A DNA stretch of 64,000 nt from JAGMCJ01 sp046761005 (lineage in GTDB: Archaea > Thermoplasmatota > Thermoplasmata > RBG-16-68-12 > JAGMCJ01), in contig JBHIFI010000001.1 in NCBI GenBank assembly GCA_046761005.1, positions 1 through 64,000 on the forward strand, read 5' to 3'. How positions within the stretch are numbered: the first letter of the stretch is position 1; every line of letters begins with the position of its first letter. The notes beneath the pieces were generated by a model, which saw only the letters and a program-made list of their open reading frames with translations, did not search any database and was not told the DNA's origin. Below, one piece after another: positions 34,257-42,830 of this stretch. The translations under genes were made by a program, and so were the position numbers.

Positions 34257-34877
34257 ATGTTTGAGGTCATTGCCCTCCTTGGGTTTACCGTCTTTCTCTC
34301 TCTTACTGGCGTAATGATGCCTGGTCCAGTTTTTGCCGCCACCGTGGCCAAGGGCTACAAGGACGGAAAAGCGGGAATTCCAATAGCGCTGGGTCATGGA
34401 TCTATTGAATTCCCCGTGATGGTCGCCGTCTATTACGTGGCGTCTTGGCTTCAAGACCCCAAGTCACTGGCAATCATAGGAGTAATCGGCGGTCTCCTCC
34501 TAATCTTGATGGGATGCCAAATTATAAGATTCAGGAAAAGCGAGGAGGAGAAGTACATGCCCTATCCATCCTTCCTTGTGGGAGTGATAACCACACTGTC
34601 GAACCCCTTCTTCTTCCTCTGGTGGGCGACGGTGGGATTCACCCTCCTTATGCTGGCAGCAGTCTACGGGATTCTGGTCGTTATCCTCTTTGGGATCGTT
34701 CATTGGTCGTGCGATCTATTGTGGGACACCTTTGTTTCCTTCTTGGTTAACAAAAGCAGAAGGCTCTGGACCCCAAGAACCAAGGATGTCATATTCGTAC
34801 TGTGCGGTTCTATACTTATCGGATTCGGGTTCTACTTTATCTGGACGACAATCGTGGGTAATGGGTTTTTCTCCTAG
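34257..34877 (+). CDS. LysE-family amino-acid exporter
   Basis: Membrane protein of 206 residues with about six hydrophobic segments. The LysE hallmark near the N-terminus is MMPGPVFAATVAKGYKDGKA (loop after TM1), and LSNPFFFLWWATVG appears at TM4. LysE/RhtB proteins export amino acids such as lysine, arginine or homoserine; the substrate here is unknown. In a proteolytic organism it could relieve amino-acid overload (inference). ATG 34257 fits a leaderless mRNA from CATAAACTA. Confidence 0.85.
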   Translation: MFEVIALLGFTVFLSLTGVMMPGPVFAATVAKGYKDGKAGIPIALGHGSIEFPVMVAVYYVASWLQDPKSLAIIGVIGGLLLILMGCQIIRFRKSEEEKYMPYPSFLVGVITTLSNPFFFLWWATVGFTLLMLAAVYGILVVILFGIVHWSCDLLWDTFVSFLVNKSRRLWTPRTKDVIFVLCGSILIGFGFYFIWTTIVGNGFFS

Positions 34878-34991
34878 AGGTTCCCATTTCTTGGCAATAG
34901 GTATCACCGAAAATTCCTGACCCTGCCAAAGTATGTGCGACTCAGCCATGCAGAACCAAATACAAGCGATTGGAGGAGAATCTTGGACCCC

Positions 34992-36692
34992 TCAATACTT
35001 CCTTTCCTCAGGCTGATATTTGATTATCACAACGGGCTTGTAATCCAACCTAATTCTCCCGTTCTCCTTTGACGCCATCGTATGCTTCAGCCATTTCACA
35101 TCATCTCGCTTTGGATAGTCTTCTCTGAAATGTGCGCCTCTACTTTCGTGCCTGGCGAGAGCCCCCACCGCAATGACCTCAGAGAACTCCAGGATGTTTT
35201 TCGTTTGGAGTGTGTCTATGAGCTCGGTATTGAATATCCTTCCCTTGTCCCTTGTTCCTATGCTCCTGAACCTCTCCTGCAGCTCTTTGATTCGCTCAAT
35301 ACACTCCTTCAATCTCTCTTCGTTTCTATATATTCCACAGAGTCGTGTCATGTTGTCCTGGAGCTCGGCTAGTAGCCTCGGAGCGGATTCCCTCCCATCT
35401 GCAGCCAGTATGGACCTGACATCCTCCTTGATTCCGTCAAGATGATCGTCTGGGAAATCCTCGAATTCAGAACCTTTCGCGAATTCCCTCGCAGAAATCC
35501 CCGCCCTTTTCCCGAAACCAACTGCATCCAGCAATGAATTGGTTCCCAATCTGTTCGCTCCATGAACGGAGACGCATGCGCACTCTCCCGCGGCGAAGAG
35601 TCCCTCGACCGGAGTGTTTTTCGCATCCCTAATGACGTTCCCGTCTGTTGTGGTGGGCAATCCCCCCATCGAATAGTGGGCGGTCGGCTGAATCGGGATG
35701 GGCTCTTCTATCGCATCAACACCCACGAAATCAAGGGCAAGAGAATGAATCTGGGGAAGCTTCTCCATTATTTTCTCCCTACCAAGATGTCGAAGATCTA
35801 GCAGCACATAATCCTTCCCGCCAATTCCCCTGCCCTCATCGATCTCCGTTTGAATGGCTCTGGAAATGACATCCCTAGGAGCGAGTTCCATCTTTTCGGG
35901 AGCATATTTCCTCATGAATCTCTCGCCTTTGTCATTGAGCAGATAGCCGCCTTCGCCTCTGGCGCCCTCAGTAACCAAGATTCCCTGTGGATACAAACCG
36001 GTGGGATGGAACTGGACGAACTCCATATCCTCGAGGGGAAGTCCAGCACGAAGGAAGATGCCGAGACCGTCACCTGTGTTTGCTGCTGCGTTTGACGTTA
36101 TCTTGAAAGCGCGACCATATCCACCAGTGCAGAAGATAACGGCTTTGGAGTGAATTCCCTCAATCCTTCCGCTTTTCATATCGATTGCCGTCACACCCGC
36201 AGACTTTCCATCAACGAGAGCCAAAGAGAGGACATACCACTCATCGTAGTAGGTTATCCCCTGTCGGAGGCTTTGCTCATATAGTGTGTGCAGTAGTGTG
36301 TGTCCAGTCCAGTCTGCGGCATAACAGGCCCGTGGCTTGCTATGACCACCAAAAGGCCTCTGAGCAATCTTTCCCTCCTTGGTCCGGCTGAAGGCCACTC
36401 CCATGTGCTCCAATTCGTAGATGTTCGAAGGAGCCTCACTTACGAGGATCTCCATAGCATCCTGATCGCCGAGGTAGTCGCTGCCTTTCACGGTATCGAA
36501 CATATGCTCTTCTATTGAATCTGGTGTTTCATTTGCAAGAGCCGCAGCGATTCCTCCCTGGGCGGCGCCCGTATGCGACCTCAGCGGGTGAATCTTTGAT
36601 ATGATTGCTGTGTCCACCTCCTTGCTCGCCTCAATCGCTGCTATGAGACCGGCTAGACCACCTCCGACAATCACGACATCATGTTTCAGCAT
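34992..36692 (-). CDS. sdhA: Succinate dehydrogenase flavoprotein subunit
   Basis: FAD subunit oxidising succinate to fumarate on the cytoplasmic face. 566 residues: Rossmann VVIVGGGLAGLIAAIEAS, FAD-linking His in PLRSHTGAAQGGIAAAL (about H41), HSKPRACYAADWTGHTLLHT (about 118-137), active-site QFHPTGLYPQGILVTEGARG and HGANRLGTNSLLDAVGFG. The HSKPR...TGHT form is the SdhA rather than L-aspartate oxidase type. Last gene of sdhBCDA, 7 nt after sdhD. Confidence 0.96.
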   Translation of the reverse strand: MLKHDVVIVGGGLAGLIAAIEASKEVDTAIISKIHPLRSHTGAAQGGIAAALANETPDSIEEHMFDTVKGSDYLGDQDAMEILVSEAPSNIYELEHMGVAFSRTKEGKIAQRPFGGHSKPRACYAADWTGHTLLHTLYEQSLRQGITYYDEWYVLSLALVDGKSAGVTAIDMKSGRIEGIHSKAVIFCTGGYGRAFKITSNAAANTGDGLGIFLRAGLPLEDMEFVQFHPTGLYPQGILVTEGARGEGGYLLNDKGERFMRKYAPEKMELAPRDVISRAIQTEIDEGRGIGGKDYVLLDLRHLGREKIMEKLPQIHSLALDFVGVDAIEEPIPIQPTAHYSMGGLPTTTDGNVIRDAKNTPVEGLFAAGECACVSVHGANRLGTNSLLDAVGFGKRAGISAREFAKGSEFEDFPDDHLDGIKEDVRSILAADGRESAPRLLAELQDNMTRLCGIYRNEERLKECIERIKELQERFRSIGTRDKGRIFNTELIDTLQTKNILEFSEVIAVGALARHESRGAHFREDYPKRDDVKWLKHTMASKENGRIRLDYKPVVIIKYQPEERKY

Positions 36693-36699
36693 CCGTACA

Positions 36700-37065
36700 T
36701 CACCTTAGCATAAATGGGAGGAAGGCATAGACTGTGAAGACGAAAAGTAATATAGCGACGATGAGCAGAATGTAGGAAACAGCTGTCCTCTTCTTCAGAC
36801 TTGATATGTAGTCATATACCACATTTCTTACTCCGTTGAATGCATGGAAGAGAACGAATCCTAGTAGGAGATTGTCTATTATCATAAAGAGAAGTCCCTG
36901 CAATCGAATCTTCACCTCTGATATCTCTATTGCGGCATGAGGATCGACGTAGTGAAGGACAACGAGGTGAATCAGAAGCAGAATCACGAGAGCAAAGCCA
37001 GTGACCCTTTGGAGAATCCAGAGCCACATGCTTCTTCGTGATTCCATTGGCAACTGAAGACTCAC
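36700..37065 (-). CDS. sdhD: Succinate dehydrogenase membrane anchor subunit D
   Basis: About 121 residues with three hydrophobic helices. The heme b/quinone-side motif is LQRVTGFALVILLLIHLVVL, which places two candidate ligand His in the first helix region and second (LFHAFNGVRNVVYDY). GTG 37065 is chosen: SD AGGAGG lies inside the end of sdhC and TAGTG overlaps the sdhC stop. A longer reading to 37113 would have no SD and a 49-nt overlap; ATG 37047 lacks an SD. Confidence 0.85.
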   Translation of the reverse strand: MSLQLPMESRRSMWLWILQRVTGFALVILLLIHLVVLHYVDPHAAIEISEVKIRLQGLLFMIIDNLLLGFVLFHAFNGVRNVVYDYISSLKKRTAVSYILLIVAILLFVFTVYAFLPFMLR

Positions 37066-37460
37066 TACCCCCCTCCTATCGTAGGCCAGACTATCACTAG
37101 ACCCAGAATCCAAATAACGACTGCGACAACCATGAATGCCCAGAAAATCGCTTTCTGATGTTTGAGCCCGATTCCCAGATCGAACAGTGTGAGCCTTATG
37201 CCGTTCAGGCCGTGAACGAGAACGCCGAGAACGACAACAAGTTCTGCCAGAGCAAATAGGGGACTTCTGAATGTATCCAAAAGGTCCTCATACGTCTGAC
37301 CGTTCAAACTGGCCTGAGTAACCACGAAGATGTGCATGACCAAATATATGACTAGGAGGAGGCCTGTTATCCTATGAACGACGTGAGCGAATGTGCCTGT
37401 CTCCTTCGATGCTCGTGCCGTTTTTCTCACATAGTAGGCAAATCCCCTCTGCTTGAGCAT
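37065..37460 (-). CDS. sdhC: Succinate dehydrogenase cytochrome b subunit C
   Basis: About 131 residues, three transmembrane segments. HVVHRITGLLLVIYLVMHIF carries the conserved HR..G...H pattern for heme b ligation; LVHGLNGIRLTLFDLG is the second conserved loop. ATG 37460 follows SD GGAGGAG within the 3' end of sdhB, and starts 2 nt after the sdhB stop; the 18 upstream residues of a longer reading are rejected. Confidence 0.9.
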   Translation of the reverse strand: MLKQRGFAYYVRKTARASKETGTFAHVVHRITGLLLVIYLVMHIFVVTQASLNGQTYEDLLDTFRSPLFALAELVVVLGVLVHGLNGIRLTLFDLGIGLKHQKAIFWAFMVVAVVIWILGLVIVWPTIGGG

Positions 37461-37461
37461 T

Positions 37462-38172
37462 TCATCTCCTCCTAGCGACCGCTCTTTTGATGACCTCCCT
37501 TCTGAGGTTTTCAATTGCCTCCGTTGTGTCTATTTCCTTCGGGCAAGCCTCCATGCATCGAAACATTGTGTGGCATCTCCAAACCCCATACTCGTTGTTC
37601 ACCATGCTCAGCCTCTCATCCTTTGCCTCGTCCCTGCTGTCAGCAACGAATCTCCAGGCCTTGGTGAGGGCGGCTGGACCCAGATATCGATCATCGGTCC
37701 AAACAACGGGACAAGATGTTGTGCAAGCAGCACACATTATGCAGGTCGCTGGTTTGTCGTACTTCTTTCTGTCCTCGATGCTCTGAATCCTCTCCTTTGC
37801 GGGAGGAGGTGATTCCGCAATTAAGTAAGGTCTCATTGACCTATACTGACTAAAGAAAGGCTCCCAATCAACCACAAGGTCCTTTATGACTGGATATCCT
37901 GGCAGTGGTTCGACTACGATCCTCTTGCCCTTCAACGATTTGATCTGAGTCTTGCAGGCGAGTTTGTTCTTCCCATTAATCGTAACTGCACACGAACCGC
38001 AAATCGCACTCCTGCATGAATGCCTGAAGCTCAGACTCGGGTCCATCTCCACCTTTATCACTTTGAGAGCATCAAGAACAGTCATCCCGCCTCTCTCTTC
38101 AATATTGAAGTCAACATAACGCGGGTTCTTGTCTTCCATGGGATTGAAACGGAATATTCTGAGGATGACCAT
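37462..38172 (-). CDS. sdhB: Succinate dehydrogenase iron-sulfur subunit
   Basis: Electron-transfer subunit, about 236 residues. Three clusters are visible: [2Fe-2S] in CRSAICGSCAVTINGKNKLAC, abbreviated by its Cys at spacing 5-3-12; [4Fe-4S] in CIMCAACTTSCP; [3Fe-4S] in CHTMFRCMEACPKEID. First gene of the operon; TTTAATA elements at 38220-38245 (minus strand) give the promoter. ATG 38172 is preferred with GAGAGG 8 nt upstream; an in-frame GTG at 38196 adds 8 residues. Confidence 0.95.
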   Translation of the reverse strand: MVILRIFRFNPMEDKNPRYVDFNIEERGGMTVLDALKVIKVEMDPSLSFRHSCRSAICGSCAVTINGKNKLACKTQIKSLKGKRIVVEPLPGYPVIKDLVVDWEPFFSQYRSMRPYLIAESPPPAKERIQSIEDRKKYDKPATCIMCAACTTSCPVVWTDDRYLGPAALTKAWRFVADSRDEAKDERLSMVNNEYGVWRCHTMFRCMEACPKEIDTTEAIENLRREVIKRAVARRR

Positions 38173-38390
38173 CGAATCGTCCTCTCCTCCCACCAAGAAG
38201 GAATGGCGGAAACCTCGCTTATTAAATGCGCAACCGTATTAAATAGTTGTGAAGGCGAATATCTGGCTCTCGATGGCGGGCTTCCTTGTTAGAAGACTCG
38301 ATAGATCAGAGCAATTCCTATCTCACTGCATTCTCTCGCGGTTGAGAATCTAAGTCAATCGATTAAGGTGTGCGCTGTCTAGCGGACGAA

Positions 38391-38843
38391 TCATTCGATG
38401 GGCTCAAAGTGCTCAATGTCCAAAATGGATCCCACTCTCTGATCTCTTAGGACAACTTTGACTCGCATGCCATTTCTGACCGCGGCTTTTTTCGCATTGA
38501 TGTAATGAACCAGCCCCCCCTGAGTTCCATTGATCCTTATGAATCCTATCACGTAGGGCTTATCGAGTCTCTTTTCATCGATATCCACATGGACAATGGT
38601 GTGAGCAATGACTTTACCTTCCAGTGGCACTTCTTTCCATTCGTCCAGCTCAGAGAAGCATTTCTCACAGTACATCCGCGGTGGCAGATACGTGACCCCA
38701 CATTCCGAACAGTGAGTACCCATCATCTTCCCGTTGTCTCTGAGTTCTCTAAAGAAACGCTCTCCCGAAATTCCGGCGGTATAGACGTACTGCGCTTCCA
38801 TATCACCATGCCAATGAGAGAACTCGTCCTCGTGTAGATTCAT
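38391..38843 (-). CDS. DUF35 zinc-ribbon/OB-fold protein, smaller paralogue
   Basis: 150 residues: rubredoxin-like zinc ribbon CSECGVTYLPPRMYCEKC (about 45-62) followed by an OB fold (EGKVIAHTIVHVDI ... GMRVKVVLRD). DUF35 proteins dock to thiolase-fold enzymes and hold acyl-CoA, as in the archaeal thiolase/HMG-CoA synthase complex and in ChsH2/BbsA-type systems. Last gene of the four-gene thiolase-like operon; overlaps the upstream DUF35 gene by 4 nt (ATGA). Confidence 0.88.
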   Translation of the reverse strand: MNLHEDEFSHWHGDMEAQYVYTAGISGERFFRELRDNGKMMGTHCSECGVTYLPPRMYCEKCFSELDEWKEVPLEGKVIAHTIVHVDIDEKRLDKPYVIGFIRINGTQGGLVHYINAKKAAVRNGMRVKVVLRDQRVGSILDIEHFEPIE

Positions 38844-39361
38844 TCTTCCCCCTCCTTGAGTGGTCTGAAGTATATTATGTCGGTTATCGATCCGACTCTC
38901 TCTTCTTCAGATTTCCACACCGCCTTGACCGGCATACCGATGTGTATCTCTTCCTTGGTCACCTCATCGAAGTAGTGCATAATACCCATCTTCTCTGATG
39001 CACCATCAATGGAGACGACGCCCACGAAGATGGGGTCCTTGATTCTCCTCGCATCCTTGTCCAAATAGGAAATCGAGAATGTCTCGATCTTCCCAGAATC
39101 CTTTACGTAGACCCACTCAGTTGTAGGCTTGAAGCAATCCTCGCAGAACATCCTGGGAGGAAAGAGAATTCGATTGCACGAGTCACACTTCCTCGCGATG
39201 AGCTTTCCCTTCTTCATCTCTTCAAGGAATCTTGAGATGGCTTCCCCACATGACCAGGCATATCTGGCTCTCGGCTTCCATCTGTTCGTTATAACTTCTC
39301 CCTCTTTCAGCTGTTTGGAAGAGAGCTCTATACCAGGCCATTTCTCGACTTTCTCGCTCAC
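38840..39361 (-). CDS. DUF35 zinc-ribbon/OB-fold protein, larger paralogue
   Basis: 173 residues: N-terminal helical leader (about 1-50), zinc ribbon CDSCNRILFPPRMFCEDC (about 58-75), OB fold to the end (SGKIETFSISYLD ... GMPVKAVWKSEE). Starts directly after the second thiolase-like gene. Having two different DUF35 partners next to two different thiolase-like chains suggests either a four-chain complex or two pairs. Confidence 0.88.
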   Translation of the reverse strand: MSEKVEKWPGIELSSKQLKEGEVITNRWKPRARYAWSCGEAISRFLEEMKKGKLIARKCDSCNRILFPPRMFCEDCFKPTTEWVYVKDSGKIETFSISYLDKDARRIKDPIFVGVVSIDGASEKMGIMHYFDEVTKEEIHIGMPVKAVWKSEEERVGSITDIIYFRPLKEGEE

Positions 39362-39362
39362 A

Positions 39363-40523
39363 CTATCCCCTCCTCATAATGAGTACGCTACCGTACTGCA
39401 TTAGATCGCCCCAAGCTTGGCAAATACCAGTCTGGGGGTCATTAGGCACCTGCCTCCTACCTGCCTTGCCTGATAGCTGCCAGTAAATCTCGCATGCCTT
39501 TACTCCCATGGCTGCGGCTATCGGATTACCCACACCTAGGAGACCGCCAGAGGGACAGACAGGAAGGTCACCGTCCCTTTGGGTGATTCCCTCTCTTGTG
39601 AGAACGGGAGCCTCTCCCTTATCGCATAGGAGCAGCCCCTCCATGTGATGGAGCTCTTTGTAGTCGAACGGGTCGTAGGGTTCTGCGACGTCTATCTGCT
39701 TTCTGGGATTCTCTATCTTCGCCATTTTGTATGCCATCTTGGCGGCCCCCGCCACATATTCCGGGAAGTAAAGGTCCCGATCTGTCCACATCGTGCTATC
39801 GATACACCATCCCGCCCCCGCAAGCCAGACGAGATTGTCAGTAAGCTTCCTAGCGACATCCTCCGAGGCAAGAACAAGAGCGGAAGCGCCATCGCTCGGC
39901 GGGCTGATATCCAACCTCTGAACGGGCCAAGCCAGGACTTCGGAGTTGAGAACATCCTCAACGGTCAAGTCAGCCGCCAGCTGAGCGCAAGGATGGTCCA
40001 GAGCGTTCCTTTTGTTTTTTACGGAAACGCGGGCGATATCCTCCTTCTTTATGTTGTGCACGTGCATGTATCTGTTCATCTCCATAGCGAATATCCAGAC
40101 CAGATTAGGTCTCAGTGGTCTATCGAGAATCGGGTCCCAAATGTGGGCGAAAGCCGACTGGGGATGGGGGAAACAGCTTGACATCTTTTCCTCCGCGACA
40201 ACCAGACATATGTCAGCGAGGCCAGATGCAACATGCCACCAGCCCGCGATCGGTGTAAAGACCGCGGTTCCCCCGCCCACGAAAACCCTGAGATAGGGCT
40301 TTCCCGCCCCGCCCGCTCCATCCAGCAGATTCTCGCCCTTCATATGAATTCCATCGAACGCATCTGGTGCTGAGCCCAGGACAACAGCGTCCACATCCTT
40401 GAGCTCAATACCCGCTTCGTCCAAGGCCATTCTTGAAGCCTCGAAGCTCATCTCTTTTCCAGTCTCCTGGAGCCTTCTTCGGAAAATCGTCATTCCGCCA
40501 CCGAGAACTGCAACTCTCCTCAT
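39363..40523 (-). CDS. Thiolase-fold protein lacking the nucleophilic Cys, aldolase/lipid-transfer-like
   Basis: 386 residues with the SCP-x/lipid-transfer thiolase fold (VAVLGGGMTIFRRR at the start, DGASALVLASEDVA, GDLPVCPSGGLLGVGNP). The position of the thiolase nucleophile reads RVFVGGGTAVFTP, with Gly in place of Cys; the GHP motif reads GNP; the usual E-x-H-D-x-F reads EPYDPF, with Tyr. These are the features of Ltp2-like thiolase-fold aldolases, where Tyr serves as acid/base. A retro-aldol or aldol role on a branched acyl-CoA is inferred, not shown. Confidence 0.75.
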   Translation of the reverse strand: MRRVAVLGGGMTIFRRRLQETGKEMSFEASRMALDEAGIELKDVDAVVLGSAPDAFDGIHMKGENLLDGAGGAGKPYLRVFVGGGTAVFTPIAGWWHVASGLADICLVVAEEKMSSCFPHPQSAFAHIWDPILDRPLRPNLVWIFAMEMNRYMHVHNIKKEDIARVSVKNKRNALDHPCAQLAADLTVEDVLNSEVLAWPVQRLDISPPSDGASALVLASEDVARKLTDNLVWLAGAGWCIDSTMWTDRDLYFPEYVAGAAKMAYKMAKIENPRKQIDVAEPYDPFDYKELHHMEGLLLCDKGEAPVLTREGITQRDGDLPVCPSGGLLGVGNPIAAAMGVKACEIYWQLSGKAGRRQVPNDPQTGICQAWGDLMQYGSVLIMRRG

Positions 40524-40527
40524 CGCA

Positions 40528-41679
40528 TCACCTCTCGAATATCACAACCGCCCCAGAGGCGGTGGGTACACCCCTCCAGGACTGAGCAAGACCTCTTTCA
40601 GCCTCCTTCAATTGTCTCTCTCCCACATTCCCCCTCAGCTGAAGCACCACTTCTAGGGCTCGGTGCAATCCCGAAGCTTCCAGTAGATTTCCGCATCCCA
40701 GAGAGCCTCCTGAGATGTTGATAGGAAGATCTCCGTCATGATGGAATCGACCATTTTCTAGATCTTTTCCCCCCTGACCCTTTTCGGCAAGACCGAGCGC
40801 TTCGATGTGCATGAGCTCCTTATACGAGAACTTGTCGTCAACCTCAGCGAAATCTATCTCGTTATGTGGCTTGACGATCCCTGCCATCTCGTAGGCCATC
40901 TTGGAGGAATCCTCCGCATATGAAGCACGTCCCCATTCTCTCCCTTCCAACCAGGGTGTTTCGGAATTCCATCCAAAGCCGCTTATCCAAACCGGCTCGT
41001 CGGTGATACACTTGGCCTTTTCTGCGCTCGCAAGAACAAGGACCACCGAACCATCAGCGAGCCTGCTTATGTCGAGTTTCTTGGCGGGGCTGAACATCGG
41101 CTCCGAGCCCATTACCTCGTCAATGCCCACATCCCTTCCATATGGTGCCAAGGGGTTCCTCAGGGCATTTGCCATGTTCTTTTGGACGACACTGGCGCAC
41201 TGCTCCTCTGTATTACCTGACTCCTCCAAAAACTTGTTCATCTCCATTCCCGCAACATAGTAAGGATGCCCGGCAAGTGGCTTGTTGTAGACCGGGTCGA
41301 AGGCATGAAGGACGACATCGTTGTACGTGGTGAGATCGGAGATCTTGCTATGGGCCTCAACCGCAACAACGTCTACCATGCCTGACATTATTTGCATGCA
41401 CGCTACTGCGAGCCCGTGAAGACCATCCCCGCAAACAGTACATGTCGGTTTCAAAACCGCTCCTAACTGATCGGGCACGAATTCGTCAAAGATGCTAAAG
41501 CCCTCCCAGTAGTCCTCAGCACATGTGACGAAGCTGTCTATGTCCTTTCTGGGGTTCAGTCCCGCGTCCTCATAGGCTTTGGAAGCTGCCTGATACATCA
41601 ATTCCTTCCAGGAGTATTTCTCCGTCTCCGGTTCGTATTTTGTTGAACCAGAACCAACAACAGCAATCCTCTCTTCCAT
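40528..41679 (-). CDS. Thiolase-fold acyl-CoA protein with nucleophilic Cys, partner of the adjacent Cys-less chain
   Basis: 383 residues, same fold as its neighbour (IAVVGSGSTKYEPE, ADGSVVLVLASAEKA, GDLPINISGGSLGCGN). The nucleophile position keeps Cys in TCTVCGDGLHGLAVA. The other catalytic positions are altered: GHP is GNL and E-x-H-D-x-F is EVDDKF. A classical thiolase reaction is therefore doubtful. First gene of the operon, 5 nt ahead of the Cys-less chain. A heteromer of the two with DUF35 proteins is likely from operon structure. Confidence 0.75.
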   Translation of the reverse strand: MEERIAVVGSGSTKYEPETEKYSWKELMYQAASKAYEDAGLNPRKDIDSFVTCAEDYWEGFSIFDEFVPDQLGAVLKPTCTVCGDGLHGLAVACMQIMSGMVDVVAVEAHSKISDLTTYNDVVLHAFDPVYNKPLAGHPYYVAGMEMNKFLEESGNTEEQCASVVQKNMANALRNPLAPYGRDVGIDEVMGSEPMFSPAKKLDISRLADGSVVLVLASAEKAKCITDEPVWISGFGWNSETPWLEGREWGRASYAEDSSKMAYEMAGIVKPHNEIDFAEVDDKFSYKELMHIEALGLAEKGQGGKDLENGRFHHDGDLPINISGGSLGCGNLLEASGLHRALEVVLQLRGNVGERQLKEAERGLAQSWRGVPTASGAVVIFER

Positions 41680-41799
41680 CAGGACACAATCCTAGGGTAA
41701 CCCGATCCCCCACCTGTCAATTCTTCACCCGTATTAAAACTTGCCAAATACAGAGCAAAATCTTATTCCCTCACCTCACCTTACCACTGAAGACGGTTC

Positions 41800-42822
41800 A
41801 TGGTAAGGACATACAAAGAGTCAGGTGTGGACATCGATGCCGAGAAAGAATCCATTCGCTCTCTAGTGACCCAGCTCACGTTCAGAAGGAAGGGACTCGG
41901 AGCATCCTTCGACATACCGGGGTTCTTCACCGGCCTCATCAATTTCGGAGAATACTTCTTGTCCCTCTGCACGGACAGCGTGGGAACGAAGCTTCTCGTT
42001 GCCTCATCCCTTGGCAAGTGGGATACTGTGGGCATAGACTGCATTGCAATGAGTGTAAACGACATGATTTGCATCGGAGCGGAGCCTTTGGCGTTCGTTG
42101 ACTATTTTGCGGTGGAAAGATACGACAAGGAGATATCCAGACAGATTGGAATTGGTCTAAACGAGGGAGCGAAGAGGGCAAACATCTCCATCGTCGGAGG
42201 GGAGTTCGCCACCCTTCCTGAGATCGTCAAGGGATTTGATCTTGGCGGTACATGTCTGGGTTTTGTGAAGAAGGATCAAATGATCTCAGGGTCGGAAATA
42301 GAAGAAGGTGACTCGATAGTTGGACTAGCTAGCTCTGGAATCCATTCAAACGGGTTAACACTCGCAAGGAGACTTCTCTCTGAGGCTGAAGTAAGCCTGC
42401 AGGAGAAGCCTTCGGGTTTGAGTAGAACAGTGGGAGAGGAGCTCCTCGAGCCCACACAGATATACGTACGCGAGGTCTTGGACATCATCAAGAAATTCCG
42501 GATTAAGGGAATGGCAAACATAACGGGGGGTGCCCTTAGGAATCTGATTCGTCTGAAGAAGAGTGTTCAATTTGTGATTACCGATCCAATGGAACCCCAG
42601 CCCATTTTCAACTTCCTTCAAGAACTGGGAGGTATAGAAGAGAAGGAAATGTATCAGACATTTAACATGGGGCTTGGATTTGCTTTGGTTTGCGGGAGAG
42701 AGGAAGCCGATTCTGTCATGGAAACAATAGGAGATAGGATACCATCCAAAACCATTGGGATTGTCGATGAGGGAACGGGTGCATTCGTCCCAGACCTGGA
42801 CCTGAGATACAACAAATACTAG
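41800..42822 (+). CDS. purM: Phosphoribosylformylglycinamidine cyclo-ligase (AIR synthetase)
   Basis: ATP-dependent ring closure of FGAM to AIR, the step after PurSLQ. 340 residues: SLCTDSVGTKLLVASSLGKW (about 50-69), DCIAMSVNDMICIGAEPLAF, LASSGIHSNGLTLARRLL, and GMANITGGALRNLIRL near 237. Located 25 kb from purSLQ in this window, on the same strand. It diverges from the thiolase-like operon; ATTAAAACTT near 41733 is a possible promoter element. Confidence 0.95.
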   Translation: MVRTYKESGVDIDAEKESIRSLVTQLTFRRKGLGASFDIPGFFTGLINFGEYFLSLCTDSVGTKLLVASSLGKWDTVGIDCIAMSVNDMICIGAEPLAFVDYFAVERYDKEISRQIGIGLNEGAKRANISIVGGEFATLPEIVKGFDLGGTCLGFVKKDQMISGSEIEEGDSIVGLASSGIHSNGLTLARRLLSEAEVSLQEKPSGLSRTVGEELLEPTQIYVREVLDIIKKFRIKGMANITGGALRNLIRLKKSVQFVITDPMEPQPIFNFLQELGGIEEKEMYQTFNMGLGFALVCGREEADSVMETIGDRIPSKTIGIVDEGTGAFVPDLDLRYNKY

Positions 42823-42830
42823 GTGATAGA

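Noticed and set aside
38220..38390. Small gene between sdhB and the DUF35 operon
   Set aside because: Only AT-rich promoter-like sequence for sdhB is seen; short frames there have no SD or motif.
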